Assembly: GCA_044507775.1 (NCBI GenBank)
Contig: JBIQIY010000015.1
Span: forward strand, 1-64,000
Source: Chryseosolibacter sp044507775
Lineage (GTDB): Bacteria; Bacteroidota; Bacteroidia; Cytophagales; Cyclobacteriaceae
DNA: 64,000 nucleotides
Reading direction: 5' to 3'
The position numbers were made by a program, and so were the translations under genes. This document shows positions 44,543 through 53,843 of this stretch, piece after piece. The notes beneath the pieces were generated by a model. The model saw only the letters and a list, made by a program, of their open reading frames with translations, did no database searches and was not told the DNA's origin. The stretch's first letter is position 1; every line of letters starts with the position of its first letter.

Positions 44543-45089
44543 GCGGGTAATTATTGCAGGTCTGATCCTTATGGGTGTTATCGCGTGGCTATCGGACAAA
44601 TTCTTTTCTTCTTCTGATGAACACGCCACGGGGTCTATCTACGATTTCACCATTGACGGGCTCGACGGGACTCCTGTCGACTTTGAACGCTTTCGCGGAA
44701 AAAACCTCCTCATCGTGAACACCGCATCCAAGTGCGGTTACACACCGCAGTATGAAACGCTGCAGCAACTTCATGAGACCTTTGGCGACCGCGTGGTCGT
44801 ACTGGGATTTCCAGCGAATAATTTCCTTTGGCAGGAGCCGGGCACGAATGAAGAGATCGCGAGTTTTTGCCAGAAGAACTACGGTGTCACGTTTCAGATG
44901 TTTGAGAAGATATCTGTGCGGGGGAGCGATCAGCATCCGCTGTACAAGTGGTTGTCTGCAAAGTCCGGAAAAAAGCCAGGTTGGAATTTCTGTAAATATT
45001 TCGTGAACCGCACAGGACAAGTTACAGGATTCTACGGCCCGAAGGTCAGCCCTATGGATGAAACTATCATTAAGCAAATTACGAATTGA
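44532..45089 (+). CDS. Glutathione peroxidase-family thiol peroxidase, second of tandem pair
   Basis: 185 residues. An N-terminal anchor (RVIIAGLILMGVIAWL) should hold it in the inner membrane, facing the periplasm. Peroxidatic Cys in NTASKCGYTPQY, candidate resolving Cys in ASFCQKNYGV, plus NNFLWQEPG and WNFCKYF. It is clearly a duplicate of the upstream gene, differing mainly in the leader. The ATG lies inside the end of the first gene, which suggests coupled translation. Confidence 0.92.
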   Translation: MRYKRVIIAGLILMGVIAWLSDKFFSSSDEHATGSIYDFTIDGLDGTPVDFERFRGKNLLIVNTASKCGYTPQYETLQQLHETFGDRVVVLGFPANNFLWQEPGTNEEIASFCQKNYGVTFQMFEKISVRGSDQHPLYKWLSAKSGKKPGWNFCKYFVNRTGQVTGFYGPKVSPMDETIIKQITN

Positions 45090-45985
45090 GTACGCGCCAA
45101 CATTGGCTCCATGCCTTCCGCCTCAGAACTTTACCCCTTGCGCTATCTTCCATTGCCATGGGGGGATTCCTGGCATCGCGGGCAGGAGCTTTCCGTTGGG
45201 ACATCTTTTTTCTGTGTGCGCTGACCACTGTCTTGCTGCAGATCTTGTCAAATCTCGCCAATGACTACGGAGACTCCGTGCATGGCGCTGACAACGCCAA
45301 TCGCAGCGGGCCGGCGCGCGCAGTGCAGTCCGGAGCAATCCGCCCGGACCAGATGCGACAGGCCATTCTGGTTTTTACCGTCCTGAGTCTCATCACCGGG
45401 CTGGTGCTGTTGTTTGTTTCTTTCGGAGTTCAGTGGCGGGGTATCCTCTTTTTTCTGTTCCTGGGTTTGCTGAGCATTGGCGCCGCGTTGATGTACACCA
45501 TCGGAAGAAAGCCATACGGTTATCTGGGATTCGGTGACCTTTCGGTGCTCATTTTCTTCGGACTGGTCGGCGTGATGGGTTCGTATTACCTTTTCACAAA
45601 AAATCTGTCATGGGCCGAACTCTTTCCGGCGATGAGCATGGGATTGCTGTCGGTTGCGGTGCTGAACGTGAACAATATCCGCGACATTGAATCGGATAAA
45701 CTCGCGGGAAAATACTCCATTCCCGTGAGGCTTGGCAAGGCCCGTGCGATCGTTTATCACTGGACACTGCTCGCATCGGCGGTGCTATGCGCAATCTTCT
45801 ATACGGCCGCTACGTTCCGGTCGCCCTGGCAACTTCTGTTCCTCCTGGCGGTACCGCTATTCACCCGGAACGGAAAAGCAGTTTCAACACTGCCCTCCGA
45901 ACGGCTGGATCCCTATCTTCGACAAATGGCGATTTCCTCGCTCTTGTTTGTACTGTTGTTCGGCACCGGTTTGATGATCGCGTGA
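45086..45985 (+). CDS. menA: 1,4-dihydroxy-2-naphthoate polyprenyltransferase
   Basis: 299 residues from a TTG start that overlaps the TGA of the peroxidase gene (TTGA). UbiA superfamily with about eight membrane helices. The two prenyl-diphosphate motifs are NLANDYGDSVHGADN and NNIRDIESDKLAGK. The pattern is that of MenA rather than UbiA. It attaches the isoprenoid tail in menaquinone synthesis in the inner membrane. The other men genes are not in the window. Confidence 0.93.
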   Translation: MSTRQHWLHAFRLRTLPLALSSIAMGGFLASRAGAFRWDIFFLCALTTVLLQILSNLANDYGDSVHGADNANRSGPARAVQSGAIRPDQMRQAILVFTVLSLITGLVLLFVSFGVQWRGILFFLFLGLLSIGAALMYTIGRKPYGYLGFGDLSVLIFFGLVGVMGSYYLFTKNLSWAELFPAMSMGLLSVAVLNVNNIRDIESDKLAGKYSIPVRLGKARAIVYHWTLLASAVLCAIFYTAATFRSPWQLLFLLAVPLFTRNGKAVSTLPSERLDPYLRQMAISSLLFVLLFGTGLMIA

Positions 45986-46110
45986 CGAGGTCACTTCCCG
46001 CGCAGTCACAAGAGGCATAAAATTTTAGCTCTGTTTCAACTTTTGCGACCTGAAACGGGTCTAACGGTCAACCAACAATTATTGTGGATGCTTGTCGTTT
46101 AAAACACTAT

Positions 46111-46746
46111 ATGAGAGGATTATTTTATTTTTTCGTCTTCGTCGTTTCATTTATTAGCTGGAGTTGCCAGACAGAGCCTGATTCTGCAAAGCTCATAGAC
46201 CAGATGGTGGTGTCAACCAACTACGATCCCGATGCCAACTTTGAGAACTATACCACCTACGCAATCCCGACAGACACCATTGGTTTCATCTCCAATAATT
46301 CATCGGACACCATCATTGTTTCGCCGGAGAGCGGCTTTCCCCGACATGTGTTGACGGCGATCAAGCGAAACATGGACGACCGCGGGTACACCCGGGTAGC
46401 ACGAAACGAGGATCCGGATGTGGGGGTAAATGTCATGGTGGTAAATGATTTTAACCTTTTCCAGGAAGTGGTCTACCCCGGCTACTACGGGTATCCCGGC
46501 AATTATTATTCGGGCTACTATGGATATGGATCGTATTATTACTACCCCTACGTGAATACATATGCCTATAACACCGGTGTATTGATTGTAGAAATTGTGG
46601 ACCTGAAAAACAGAACTCCGGATAACAAAGTGAAAGTAGTCTGGGATGCGTACATGGGGGACGTGTACAGCACCATCGACCGGGAGGTCCAGTCGAAGGA
46701 TGCGATCGACCAGGCTTTTGTTCAATCTCCTTACCTCGGCAAATAA
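46111..46746 (+). CDS. DUF4136-type lipoprotein
   Basis: 211 residues using the start at 46111 (MRGLFYFF). The signal peptide ends SFISWSC. The DUF4136 layout is seen: DPDANFENYTTYAIP, AIKRNMDDRGYTRV, a Gly/Tyr-rich hinge (YPGYYGYPGNYYSGYYG), and LIVEIVDLKNRTPDNKVKVVWDAYM. These lipoproteins are anchored in the outer membrane; role unknown. The stop codon is immediately followed by the ATG of the next gene, so they form an operon. Confidence 0.88.
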   Translation: MRGLFYFFVFVVSFISWSCQTEPDSAKLIDQMVVSTNYDPDANFENYTTYAIPTDTIGFISNNSSDTIIVSPESGFPRHVLTAIKRNMDDRGYTRVARNEDPDVGVNVMVVNDFNLFQEVVYPGYYGYPGNYYSGYYGYGSYYYYPYVNTYAYNTGVLIVEIVDLKNRTPDNKVKVVWDAYMGDVYSTIDREVQSKDAIDQAFVQSPYLGK

Positions 46747-47355
46747 ATGATGCGTTATATTCTTGCACTGATCGGTTTCTTTAGTTGTACGCTCGTTCTG
46801 GGCCAGGAAAAGTATATCTATCTCAACATTGACGGCAACAAGCCGATGTCGAATACAGAATGGGTCAAGGACCTAAGCTTTGCCGGCGGGAAAATTGGCT
46901 ACCGGGGGTTCATTACACCCAAAGTTTCCGCGGGTCTTGACCTGGGCTGGTCAAATTTTGATCAATACGAACCCACTACCACAAAGGAGAGCGCTACCGG
47001 GGCGATCACTACGGATTATTTCCATTACATCTATCAGTACTCGGGCGTGGTTAGCGGACAATACTATTTTAAGGATGAAGAGGAAGAGCGGTTTTTTCCC
47101 TATGCCGGACTGGGGCTAGGCGCCAATACCAACGAATACGTTTTGTATTACAATATTTATGATGACCGGGAACGCGCGTGGGGTTTTCTCATGCGGCCTG
47201 AGGTCGGCGTTCTCTTCCGGTTTACAGACCATGGTTCCCTCGGGATAATGGCGGCCGTTCACTACGACTATTCGACCAACAAGAGCGAAAAATTCGGCTA
47301 CAAAAACTTCTCGGGCTTTGGTTTTCAGATCGGACTCATGGCCATGACCTTTTAG
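46747..47355 (+). CDS. Small outer-membrane beta-barrel protein
   Basis: 202 residues. Signal peptide ending LVLGQ. Alternating strands rich in Gly and aromatic residues (GGKIGYRGFITPKVSAGLDLGWSNF, FFPYAGLGLGAN, FGFQIGLMAMTF) with a terminal phenylalanine, as in OmpA/OmpX-type eight-stranded barrels. It starts directly at the stop codon of the DUF4136 gene. Cargo or function unknown. Confidence 0.85.
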   Translation: MMRYILALIGFFSCTLVLGQEKYIYLNIDGNKPMSNTEWVKDLSFAGGKIGYRGFITPKVSAGLDLGWSNFDQYEPTTTKESATGAITTDYFHYIYQYSGVVSGQYYFKDEEEERFFPYAGLGLGANTNEYVLYYNIYDDRERAWGFLMRPEVGVLFRFTDHGSLGIMAAVHYDYSTNKSEKFGYKNFSGFGFQIGLMAMTF

Positions 47356-47400
47356 GCTTCCGGCAACGATCGCAGAGCTTTAACTTTAAACCTGACCGAC

Positions 47401-47429
47401 TTTGAAATTCAGGTCTTCTGTTATCTTTG
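47401..47429 (+). promoter_or_regulatory. Promoter of guaA (TTTG - TATCTTTG)
   Basis: TTTG at 47401-47404 and a perfect TAnnTTTG -7 element, TATCTTTG, at 47422-47429 have the spacing of Bacteroidota sigma-70 promoters. The guaA ATG is at 47434, only 5 bp after the -7 element, so transcription should begin at or next to the start codon. Confidence 0.75.
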
Positions 47430-47433
47430 CAGC

Positions 47434-48960
47434 ATGCCGCAACAGATTCTGATCCTTGACTTTGGTTCCCAATACACTCAATTGATTGCCCGAAGAGTCA
47501 GGGAGTTAAACGTTTATTGCGAAATCCATCCATTCAACAAAGTGCCAGAGCTTACACCCAATATTAAGGGTGTCATTCTGTCGGGTAGTCCCTGCTCGGT
47601 TCGGGAGAATAACGCTCCTGAAGTCGATTTTGCCTTGTTTGACGGCGTTCCGCTTCTCGGCGTTTGCTATGGCGCCCAACTCATGGCTCACAAGATGGGA
47701 GGGGAGGTCTTACCCTCACACACCCGTGAATACGGCCGGGCCCGGCTTAGCAAGGTAGATCAACACAACAACCTTCTTAAAGAAATTTCGCTGGATACCC
47801 AGGTCTGGATGTCGCATGCGGACACGATTGCCGCTGTCCCTTCCGCGTTCGAGGTGATTGCCAGTACATCGACAGTACCGGTGGCAGCCTTCAGGGTGAA
47901 AGGCCAGGAGAAATACGGCATTCAGTTTCATCCGGAGGTGACACACACCGTCGAAGGAAAGAACTTACTTAGAAATTTTGTTGTCCACATTTGCGGATGT
48001 GCGCAGGATTGGACCCCGGACCAGTTTGTTGAGTCCACTATCGCGCAGCTGAAAGAGAAACTGGGTAATGACAAGGTGGTGATGGCCCTCTCCGGCGGAG
48101 TCGATTCTACGGTTGCGGCAACGTTGATCCATCGCGCGATCGGCACCAACCTCCATTGCATTTTTGTGGACAATGGACTTCTTCGAAAAAATGAATATCA
48201 GCAAGTGTTGGATTCATACCAGCACATGGGCTTGAACGTTAAAGGTGTTGATGCCAAAGACATTTTTTACAAAGCCCTCACGGGGTTGTCCGAGCCGGAG
48301 GCCAAGAGAAAGGCGATCGGCAAGACGTTCATCGATGTGTTCGATACCGAATCACACAAGATTAAAGATGTGAAATGGCTGGGTCAGGGCACTATTTACC
48401 CGGATGTGATCGAGTCGGTGTCTGTTAAAGGACCTTCGGCGACCATCAAATCACACCACAATGTTGGCGGGCTGCCGGAGAAAATGAAGCTCAAGGTCGT
48501 TGAACCGCTGAATACGCTGTTTAAAGACGAAGTGAGGGTCGTGGGAAAAACATTGAAGATTGATCCTGCTATATTGGGCAGGCATCCTTTTCCCGGACCG
48601 GGATTGGGCATCCGTATACTCGGAGATATCACTGCCGAGAAAGTGATGGTGCTGCAGGAAGTGGACCACATCTTCATCAGCGGCTTAAAGAAACACGGGC
48701 TGTACGACCAGGTGTGGCAGGCCGGCGCCATTCTGACACCATTGCAATCGGTGGGCGTCATGGGAGATGAACGCACGTATGAGCGGGTGGTCAGCCTTCG
48801 CGCCGTGACGAGCACCGACGGCATGACCGCAGACTGGGCACACTTGCCGTACGAGTTTCTGGCTGAAGTGTCGAGCGACATCATTAATAAAGTGAAAGGT
48901 GTCAACCGGGTTGTTTATGATATCAGTTCAAAACCACCGGCAACCATTGAATGGGAATAG
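47434..48960 (+). CDS. guaA: GMP synthase (glutamine-hydrolysing)
   Basis: 508 residues. Class I amidotransferase part first: LDFGSQYTQLIARRV, the nucleophile Cys in LLGVCYGAQLMAH, and FHPEVTHT. Then the ATP-pyrophosphatase loop SGGVDSTVAAT and the C-terminal dimerisation part ending PPATIEWE, the universal GuaA ending. It converts XMP to GMP with glutamine and ATP in the cytoplasm. The start cannot be moved without losing the conserved first strand. Confidence 0.98.
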   Translation: MPQQILILDFGSQYTQLIARRVRELNVYCEIHPFNKVPELTPNIKGVILSGSPCSVRENNAPEVDFALFDGVPLLGVCYGAQLMAHKMGGEVLPSHTREYGRARLSKVDQHNNLLKEISLDTQVWMSHADTIAAVPSAFEVIASTSTVPVAAFRVKGQEKYGIQFHPEVTHTVEGKNLLRNFVVHICGCAQDWTPDQFVESTIAQLKEKLGNDKVVMALSGGVDSTVAATLIHRAIGTNLHCIFVDNGLLRKNEYQQVLDSYQHMGLNVKGVDAKDIFYKALTGLSEPEAKRKAIGKTFIDVFDTESHKIKDVKWLGQGTIYPDVIESVSVKGPSATIKSHHNVGGLPEKMKLKVVEPLNTLFKDEVRVVGKTLKIDPAILGRHPFPGPGLGIRILGDITAEKVMVLQEVDHIFISGLKKHGLYDQVWQAGAILTPLQSVGVMGDERTYERVVSLRAVTSTDGMTADWAHLPYEFLAEVSSDIINKVKGVNRVVYDISSKPPATIEWE

Positions 48961-48987
48961 AGGGATTCCCTGGAAACCCAAATCGTT

Positions 48988-50700
48988 ATGACGAAAAAAA
49001 TTCAAGTTTCTGTTGTCCTGCTCTGTGGATTTTTTGCGGGATGGGCTCAGATCGATTATTCCAAACAGTACCAGAATGCCAAAGAGTTGTTCAGGCAGGG
49101 GAAATACAACCTTGCCATGGAAACTTTCAAGCCGCTGATCCCCTATGATCAGCAAAATCAGTATTCGGCATACGCATCTTTTTATTACGCTCTTTCCGCG
49201 CACAAGCAAGGTTACAATTCGGTCGCGAAGGACATGCTGTTGCAAATCAAAAATGTCCATCCGAAATGGGACAAGATGGATGATGTGAACCTCTGGCTGG
49301 GGAAAATCTATCTGGACGACGAAGATTATTTCCAGGGAATCAAGCTGCTAAACGCTGTACAGGACAAGAAAGCACAGGAAACAATAAAGGGAGTCAAGTC
49401 GGAATATCTCGGAGAGGTCACCGATATGGAGACCCTGCGAATGATGCAGGAGGAGTTCCCGAAAGACGAACAGGTGGCGAAATATCTCGCGCGTGCCCTG
49501 TCGAAAAACATTTCAGATCCGGAAGACAAGCAGGAGCTCGAAGCGCTTGTCGACCGATTCAAGTTTGAGCGGGCGGATTTTATTCCGGAAGCGCCCAAGA
49601 CTTTTCACAAAGACCGCTATGCCGTGGCGGTGATGCTCCCGTTCATGCTGCAGGAACTGAATGCTTCTCCCGGGAAGAAAAGAAATCAGATCGTACTGGA
49701 CTTTTATGAGGGCATCAGACTCGCAGTCGATTCACTGAATATGCGAGGTCCCGGGATCACGCTTCGCGCCTATGACACTGATAAGGGGATTGACAATCTG
49801 AAGCAGATATTGCAGACGGAGGAGCTCAAAAATACCGACCTCATCATCGGCCCTCTTTACAGCAGCGAAAATCAGATCGTTCAGAATTTTTCGCTTGCCA
49901 ACCAGGTGAATGTCGTAAATCCCTTTTCGAATAACGCGGATATCATCGGCGCGAACCCCTATGCTTACCTTTTCCAGCCATCTTCGAAAACCTTGGGCGA
50001 GAAGGCGGCTGAGTTCCTGGCGCAGCGTTCTCGCAAGAATCTCTGCATGGTAATTTCAGGAGTGAAGGATTCCGTGCTGGTCGCGAGCTTCACCCAAAAA
50101 GCGAGTGAACTGGGGCTTCAGATAGTTGCCAGCCCAAGCTTTAAGAAGGAAGAGGTCGGACAGGTCATGACCATTCTCGCGACTCCCACCGAGTACGATG
50201 AGTTTAAATTTCCTTCCCAGTTTACGATGGAGAAGGACAGTATCGGCAGCATTTTCGTGGCAACTGATGATCCATTGATCTATACAAAAGTGATTAGCGC
50301 TGTTGAAACCCGGGGCGATTCAATCCTTGTGCTGGGCTCCGAAAACTGGATCGACGATACCGCGGTGGCTTTTGAAAAATACCAGACGCTCGGGGTTACC
50401 TTTACTGCGCCGAATTTTGTCTCTGTGCAAGACCCGCGGCGCAAGGCGTTCATGGCTAAATATCTGCACGTGTACGGAAAGACACCTTCCAACCTCGCCC
50501 TTATGGGGTACGAGCTAATGTTGTTTTACGGAAATCAGTTAAAGACCAACGGCGTATATTTCCAGGACGCGCTCAATAGCGCTGAACTCCTTCCCGGCCA
50601 TTTGTTCCAGGGGTTCAGGTATCAATACAGCAGGGACAACCAACTGGTGCCCTTTGTGAAATTCGTCAACGGTGTTCTCACACTGGTTGAGAAGAAATAA
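48988..50700 (+). CDS. Periplasmic binding-protein-fold protein with TPR-like N-terminus
   Basis: 570 residues. Signal peptide ending FFAGWAQ. Residues about 25-200 are TPR-like helical repeats (QYQNAKELFRQGKYNLAMETF). From about 210 to the end is a type I periplasmic-binding-protein domain: YAVAVMLPFML, DFYEGIRLAVDSL, TDLIIGPLYSSENQIV, VVNPFSNNADII and FTAPNFVSVQDP. The layout recalls LpoA-type penicillin-binding-protein activators and amino-acid-binding relatives. In Bacteroidota such proteins are uncharacterised. Co-directional with guaA, 27 bp downstream. Confidence 0.85.
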   Translation: MTKKIQVSVVLLCGFFAGWAQIDYSKQYQNAKELFRQGKYNLAMETFKPLIPYDQQNQYSAYASFYYALSAHKQGYNSVAKDMLLQIKNVHPKWDKMDDVNLWLGKIYLDDEDYFQGIKLLNAVQDKKAQETIKGVKSEYLGEVTDMETLRMMQEEFPKDEQVAKYLARALSKNISDPEDKQELEALVDRFKFERADFIPEAPKTFHKDRYAVAVMLPFMLQELNASPGKKRNQIVLDFYEGIRLAVDSLNMRGPGITLRAYDTDKGIDNLKQILQTEELKNTDLIIGPLYSSENQIVQNFSLANQVNVVNPFSNNADIIGANPYAYLFQPSSKTLGEKAAEFLAQRSRKNLCMVISGVKDSVLVASFTQKASELGLQIVASPSFKKEEVGQVMTILATPTEYDEFKFPSQFTMEKDSIGSIFVATDDPLIYTKVISAVETRGDSILVLGSENWIDDTAVAFEKYQTLGVTFTAPNFVSVQDPRRKAFMAKYLHVYGKTPSNLALMGYELMLFYGNQLKTNGVYFQDALNSAELLPGHLFQGFRYQYSRDNQLVPFVKFVNGVLTLVEKK

Positions 50701-50743
50701 TGTAGGGTCTGGAGGGCCGGACATCATCATGATTAAGTAATCC

Positions 50744-52039
50744 ATGCAAGAAACCCGCAGAAGCAAGAGCTTGTTCGAACGAGCTAAAGAGTTTATTCCC
50801 GGCGGCGTCAATTCGCCCGTTCGGGCGTTTCGTGCCGTCGGAGGAACGCCATTATTTATCAGGCGGGCGAAGGGAGCTTACCTGTATGATGAAGACGGAA
50901 ACGAATACATCGATCTGATCAATTCATGGGGTCCCATGATCCTTGGTCATGCTCATCCGCTCGTTGAAAAAGCAGTGGTTACAGCGTTAGAAGGATCGCC
51001 ATCGTTTGGCGCACCTACGATGCGCGAAGTGGAAATGGCCGAGTTGATTTGCTCCATGATTCCCTCGGTGGAGAGAGTCCGGATGGTCAACTCCGGTACG
51101 GAAGCCACGATGTCGGCGATTCGTCTTGCGCGTGGATTTACAGGGCGCGACAAAATTATCAAGATGGAAGGTTGCTACCACGGACACGGCGACTCGTTTC
51201 TCATCTCCGCAGGTAGCGGAGCCATGACATTTGGAACGCCTGACAGTCCCGGGGTTACGCGGGGAACGGCGCAGGACACCCTCATCGCCCCTTTCAACGA
51301 TCTTGATGCAGTGTCCGCGCTCGCAGAGAACAACCCGGGCAATATCGCCGCGGTCATACTTGAGCCGGTGGTTGGCAACATGGGATGTGTTCCGCCGCAG
51401 CCGGGCTACCTTCAGGGACTCCGAGATATTTGCACGAGGCATGGCATACTACTGATATTCGATGAAGTCATGACCGGCTTCCGGCTGGCGCCGGGGGGTG
51501 CTCAGGAGCTCTACAACATCACCCCCGACCTTACCACCCTGGGAAAAATCATTGGCGGAGGATTGCCGGTAGGCGCTTACGGCGGTCGCCGGGAAATCAT
51601 GGACTTTATTTCTCCCGCAGGGCCGATCTACCAGGCTGGCACGCTGTCGGGCAATCCCTTGGCCATGGCGGCGGGACTGGCCTTGCTGCGAGAGCTGAAG
51701 GCTAATCCAGCGATTTATCACGATCTTAATGAAGTGTCGGACTTTATCGTCCAGGGACTGAGAGATCAGCTCATAAGGCGGAAGTTGCCTTATACCGTGA
51801 ACCAGGTCGGTTCCATGTTCACCCTGTTCTTCAGCGGGGAGCTGATCACGGATTACAATACGGCGAAGACCTCTGATACAACTCTTTTTGGAAAATACTT
51901 CAATGCTATGCTACAGCAGGGGATATATCTCGCCCCCTCGCAGTTTGAGGCCGTCTTTGTTTCGCATGCAATTACCAAAGACATTGCTGTGAGGATACTG
52001 GAGGCGAGCGAAGTGGCACTCGCTGAAATCCTGCCCTGA
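50744..52039 (+). CDS. hemL: Glutamate-1-semialdehyde 2,1-aminomutase
   Basis: 431 residues, the usual length. Class III aminotransferase fold: ERAKEFIPGGVNSPVRAF start, VNSGTEATMSAIRLARG, CYHGHGDSFLISAGSG, IFDEVMTGFR, and the PLP lysine in TTLGKIIGGGLPVGAYGG. It forms 5-aminolevulinate in tetrapyrrole synthesis. A strong terminator closes the unit. Confidence 0.97.
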   Translation: MQETRRSKSLFERAKEFIPGGVNSPVRAFRAVGGTPLFIRRAKGAYLYDEDGNEYIDLINSWGPMILGHAHPLVEKAVVTALEGSPSFGAPTMREVEMAELICSMIPSVERVRMVNSGTEATMSAIRLARGFTGRDKIIKMEGCYHGHGDSFLISAGSGAMTFGTPDSPGVTRGTAQDTLIAPFNDLDAVSALAENNPGNIAAVILEPVVGNMGCVPPQPGYLQGLRDICTRHGILLIFDEVMTGFRLAPGGAQELYNITPDLTTLGKIIGGGLPVGAYGGRREIMDFISPAGPIYQAGTLSGNPLAMAAGLALLRELKANPAIYHDLNEVSDFIVQGLRDQLIRRKLPYTVNQVGSMFTLFFSGELITDYNTAKTSDTTLFGKYFNAMLQQGIYLAPSQFEAVFVSHAITKDIAVRILEASEVALAEILP

Positions 52040-52050
52040 TATAAATAAAA

Positions 52051-52075
52051 AAGGGGCCTGAGCCCCTTCTTTTAT
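52051..52075. terminator. Bidirectional Rho-independent terminator
   Basis: AAGGGGC CTGA GCCCCTT (52051-52068) with A tract before and T-rich tract after. It serves hemL on the plus strand and the TPR gene on the minus strand, whose stop codon is at 52080. Confidence 0.92.
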
Positions 52076-52079
52076 TCTT

Positions 52080-53759
52080 TTATCTTCCTCGCCCTCGCGT
52101 TGGATTATTCATTTCGCGCAACGCCTCCATGAATTCCAGTGCTCGCTCGTTCTTCGGGTCGAGCTTCAGGATCTTCTGGAAGTATTCGGTTGCTCTTGCG
52201 AGTCCTTCGGCCTGGTTGGTGCTTTTGTGAAGCGCATACTGACCGAGATAATCGTAAGCATCGATGAGGTCCTTCTTGTTCTTTTCCGGATCCTCGAGCG
52301 CGACTTCGACGAATTTCTCATACATCGGAACGGCGACACCTGTGGCTCCGGTGGAGTCATACAACGACCGCGATTTAGCCGCGTACAGGTAACCCAGCGG
52401 ACTGTTGGGTTGTACCTCCGACAATTGTGTGAAGGCACTGTCAGCTTGCTGGTATTCTCCGCTCAGGTAGTAGGAGTGACCTTTGTAGAACAGATCGTAA
52501 GCTGACGGCGACTGACCGAGTTCCTGTTTGGTCTGGATCAGCTTTTCGTAAGCACGCGCAGCTTGATCGTACTTCTTTCTCTGGTAAAGAGTCTTTGCGT
52601 TGAGTTCGCGGATTCCCATCTCCTGTTTGGCTGTATCGAGCTCGATTCCCTTCGCGAATGCTTCGTTGGCGAGTGAATCCTGGTTAAGCTCCAGGAGCAG
52701 CTTTCCATAGGAAGCATAATCCGAAGCTTTGACTTCTTCGGGTTTTGCTTTCTGGAAAAATTGTTCCAGGATATTCCGGGCTTCATCTTTCTTGCCCTGC
52801 TCGATAAGTGAGAATGCGTAAAACTTAAGTGCAGTAGCAGAGGCATTCTTATCGTTGAGCACTTCCTTGAAGATTGCGTTCGCTTTGTCGTACTGCTTGT
52901 TCATGAAGAGGAAGAACGCGTACTGGAATCTCGCTTCGCCGGGTTTTTCGGAGATGCTAAGATATTTTTCGATTGCTTCAACAGCTTTGGCAGACTCCTT
53001 GGCGAGGTAGTGTACCTCTGCAAGTTCCTTCCAGGCCGGAGCGTATTCAGGGTCTACTGTCACCGCGCGGGTAAGGTAGTCCATGACGACGGCGTCGTTC
53101 CGGGAGCGTTGGTAGACCTTCGCGATCTTGTAAAGAGGCGTTGCCCATTTCGGGTCGGCACTCACGGCGCGCTCATAGCTGCTAACGGAAGGTCCCCCTT
53201 GATTTTGTTGCAGGAACGCGTCACCGAGAAGAAGGTGCACTTCGCGGTCGCCGTTGTCGATTGCTTTCGCCTTTTCCAGGGCGGCTATGGCATCCAGCAG
53301 GAATTTGGAATCGGCTAAATAGGCGCGTCCAATTGCTTCCCACTGGGAAGCCGTTTTCCGACGGTTCATGTCTGCAGCTTCGGTAAGGAGCGCTTTTCCT
53401 TCAGCGGTCTTTTTCTGAAGCAGCTTGACATGGCCTTTGCCCGCTACTACGAGCGGATCTTTGTCGTCCGCACTGATGCCCTTCTCAAACGTAGCTAGCG
53501 CCTTGTCGAGGTCGTTCATCAGGATGTATCCCAGGCCGAGATAATATATGTTTTCGCCCTGAGCGGCGGTTTGCAGCGCAGGCATCATTTTAGAGGGTTG
53601 CTCGATTTCATAGTAGCGGAAAGCGTTGCGGATTTCCGGAGTCTGCGCTGAAACCGTGGTAGCTGATGTCAGGGAAAGCAGGGCCAGGGTCAGCGCAATC
53701 GCCGCTCCCTTGCAGAATCGTCTGCTTATCTGGTGATCAGGGCTTCCGTGATAGTTCAT
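52080..53759 (-). CDS. Exported TPR-repeat protein, last gene of the TonB operon
   Basis: 559 residues using the start at 53759 (MNYHGSPD). A signal segment (AAIALTLALLSLTSATTVSAQ) is followed by a superhelix of tetratricopeptide repeats covering nearly the whole protein, for example DKALATFEKGISADDKDP and PEYAPAWKELAEVHYLAKES. The C-terminus is Gly/Arg-rich (NPTRGRGR). It is probably a periplasmic scaffold. It is the last of a seven-gene run downstream of ExbB/ExbD/TonB genes; that position is common in Bacteroidota, the function is unknown. Confidence 0.88.
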   Translation of the reverse strand: MNYHGSPDHQISRRFCKGAAIALTLALLSLTSATTVSAQTPEIRNAFRYYEIEQPSKMMPALQTAAQGENIYYLGLGYILMNDLDKALATFEKGISADDKDPLVVAGKGHVKLLQKKTAEGKALLTEAADMNRRKTASQWEAIGRAYLADSKFLLDAIAALEKAKAIDNGDREVHLLLGDAFLQQNQGGPSVSSYERAVSADPKWATPLYKIAKVYQRSRNDAVVMDYLTRAVTVDPEYAPAWKELAEVHYLAKESAKAVEAIEKYLSISEKPGEARFQYAFFLFMNKQYDKANAIFKEVLNDKNASATALKFYAFSLIEQGKKDEARNILEQFFQKAKPEEVKASDYASYGKLLLELNQDSLANEAFAKGIELDTAKQEMGIRELNAKTLYQRKKYDQAARAYEKLIQTKQELGQSPSAYDLFYKGHSYYLSGEYQQADSAFTQLSEVQPNSPLGYLYAAKSRSLYDSTGATGVAVPMYEKFVEVALEDPEKNKKDLIDAYDYLGQYALHKSTNQAEGLARATEYFQKILKLDPKNERALEFMEALREMNNPTRGRGR

Positions 53760-53843
53760 AATTTGCTTCGATTTGGTGTTTACAATAAAGGTCCACGTTA
53801 AATTCACGTGCCGAATTTACGAATAAAGCGCTTTTCTGGCAGA

